From: Pseudomonadota bacterium
Lineage (GTDB): Bacteria; Pseudomonadota; Gammaproteobacteria; Burkholderiales; Burkholderiaceae
Reading direction: 5' to 3'
Assembly (NCBI GenBank): GCA_029777935.1
Contig: JAKORH010000163.1
Coordinates: 1-5,618 of the forward strand
Length of the DNA stretch: 5,618 bases
Positions 5,075-5,618 of the stretch are shown piece by piece. The translations under genes and the position numbers were made by a program. The notes under the pieces were generated by a model that was not told the origin of the DNA, ran no database searches, and saw nothing but the letters and a program-made list of their open reading frames with translations. The number at the start of each line of letters is the position of its first letter. Within the stretch, counting starts at the first letter, position 1.

Positions 5075-5618
5075 ATGGACGGCGGCTGGACGCCCACCGA
5101 GGGGCGGCATCACTTCATCGGCAATCGCTGGGTGGCAGCGCAGTCGGGACAGTCGATCGACGTGATCGATCCGTCCGTTGGGGAGCCGTTCGCGAAGATC
5201 GCGCGCGGCAATGCGGCCGACATCGATGCCGCGGTGCGCGCGGCACGCGCCGCCTACGGCGAGTTCGGCCGCGGCGACTGGGGCCGCTTCACCGCGACCG
5301 AGCGCGGACGCCTGCTCGCGAAGCTCTCGGCGCGTGTGGCCGCGCAGGCGGAGGAACTCGCCAGGCTCGAATCGCGCACCACCGGCAAGCCGCTGAAACA
5401 GGGCCGTGCGGACGCGAACGCGCTGGCGCGCTACTTCGAGTACTACGGCGGCGCCGCCGACAAGCTGCACGGCGAAACGGTGCCGTACAGCAACGGCATG
5501 ACGGTGCTGACGATCCGCGAGCCGCACGGCGTCACCGGCCACAGCATCCCGTGGAACTACCCGATGCAGATCTTCGGCCGCAGCGTCGGCGCGGCGCTCG
5601 CTGCCGGCAACGCGTGCG
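5075..5618 (+). CDS. NAD(P)-dependent aldehyde dehydrogenase, N-terminal fragment (runs off the right edge)
   Basis: Members of this superfamily oxidise an aldehyde to the acid with NAD(P)+. The first 181 codons are here, out of a usual 470-500. Visible family features are the N-terminal HFIGNRWV (13-20), the strand [15 protein letters not shown] (28-42), the helix [14 protein letters not shown] (48-61) and the acylation-linked ESRTTGKPL (99-107). The Rossmann-region block is [14 protein letters not shown] (152-165), in which N161 of IPWN is the conserved catalytic Asn. It ends in ALAAGNAC. The catalytic Cys and Glu lie beyond the edge, so activity and substrate cannot be judged. ATG 5075 is chosen because a stop lies in frame at 5033-5035, no other start follows it, and GAGGA precedes it. 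The gene is divergent from ppa, 224 bp away, behind two repeat copies. Confidence 0.92.
   Translation, partial: MDGGWTPTEGRHHFIGNRWVAAQSGQSIDVIDPSVGEPFAKIARGNAADIDAAVRAARAAYGEFGRGDWGRFTATERGRLLAKLSARVAAQAEELARLESRTTGKPLKQGRADANALARYFEYYGGAADKLHGETVPYSNGMTVLTIREPHGVTGHSIPWNYPMQIFGRSVGAALAAGNAC

Noticed and set aside
4880..5542. A 220-codon minus-strand frame over the repeats and the aldehyde dehydrogenase
   Set aside because: It reads through both repeat copies and is antisense to a clear aldehyde dehydrogenase. The repeated residues simply reflect the duplicated DNA.

Overview
The window is very GC-rich bacterial DNA with third-position G/C codon bias throughout. It also carries GC-rich palindromic intergenic repeats of the kind common in Betaproteobacteria and in Xanthomonadales-type Gammaproteobacteria. 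The proteins (glutamine-dependent NadE, COG3146-type acyltransferase-like protein, EamA, bacterial family I pyrophosphatase) fit such a proteobacterium. I cannot fix the genus from the sequence alone.

Layout. Left edge to 173 (-): 5' end of nadE, running off the window. 185-1339 (+): FemAB/GNAT-like protein (PF04339/COG3146 type), whose start codon lies only 11 bp from that of nadE. 1350-1416: a 27-bp imperfect inverted repeat of the REP type. 1437-2306 (+): eamA, a 10-TM DMT exporter. 3414-2279 (-): a two-gene operon for an ECF-type sigma factor and a soluble zinc-finger anti-sigma factor; the genes overlap by ATGA, and the operon ends inside the 3' end of eamA. 3415-3528: divergent intergenic region with a perfect 16-bp inverted repeat. 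3529-4305 (+): an MBL-fold protein of the flavodiiron/ODP type without a flavodoxin domain. 4850-4302 (-): ppa, whose stop codon interlocks with that of the MBL gene in one CTAG. A 22-bp-stem hairpin lies across that junction. 4851-5074: intergenic region with a probable ppa promoter and two tandem copies of a ~68-bp repeat. 5075 to the right edge (+): aldehyde dehydrogenase, N-terminal part.

How the genes work together. nadE, eamA, ppa and the aldehyde dehydrogenase look like ordinary housekeeping or metabolic genes. The most distinctive part is 2279-4305: sigma factor and anti-sigma factor facing a diiron-type MBL protein across a perfect palindrome. This looks like a self-contained signalling divergon in which the MBL protein could be the sigma factor's target or part of its signal input; that link is inference. 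The window holds no tRNA, rRNA, transposase or CRISPR array that I can see, and no gene-free stretch longer than about 225 bp.
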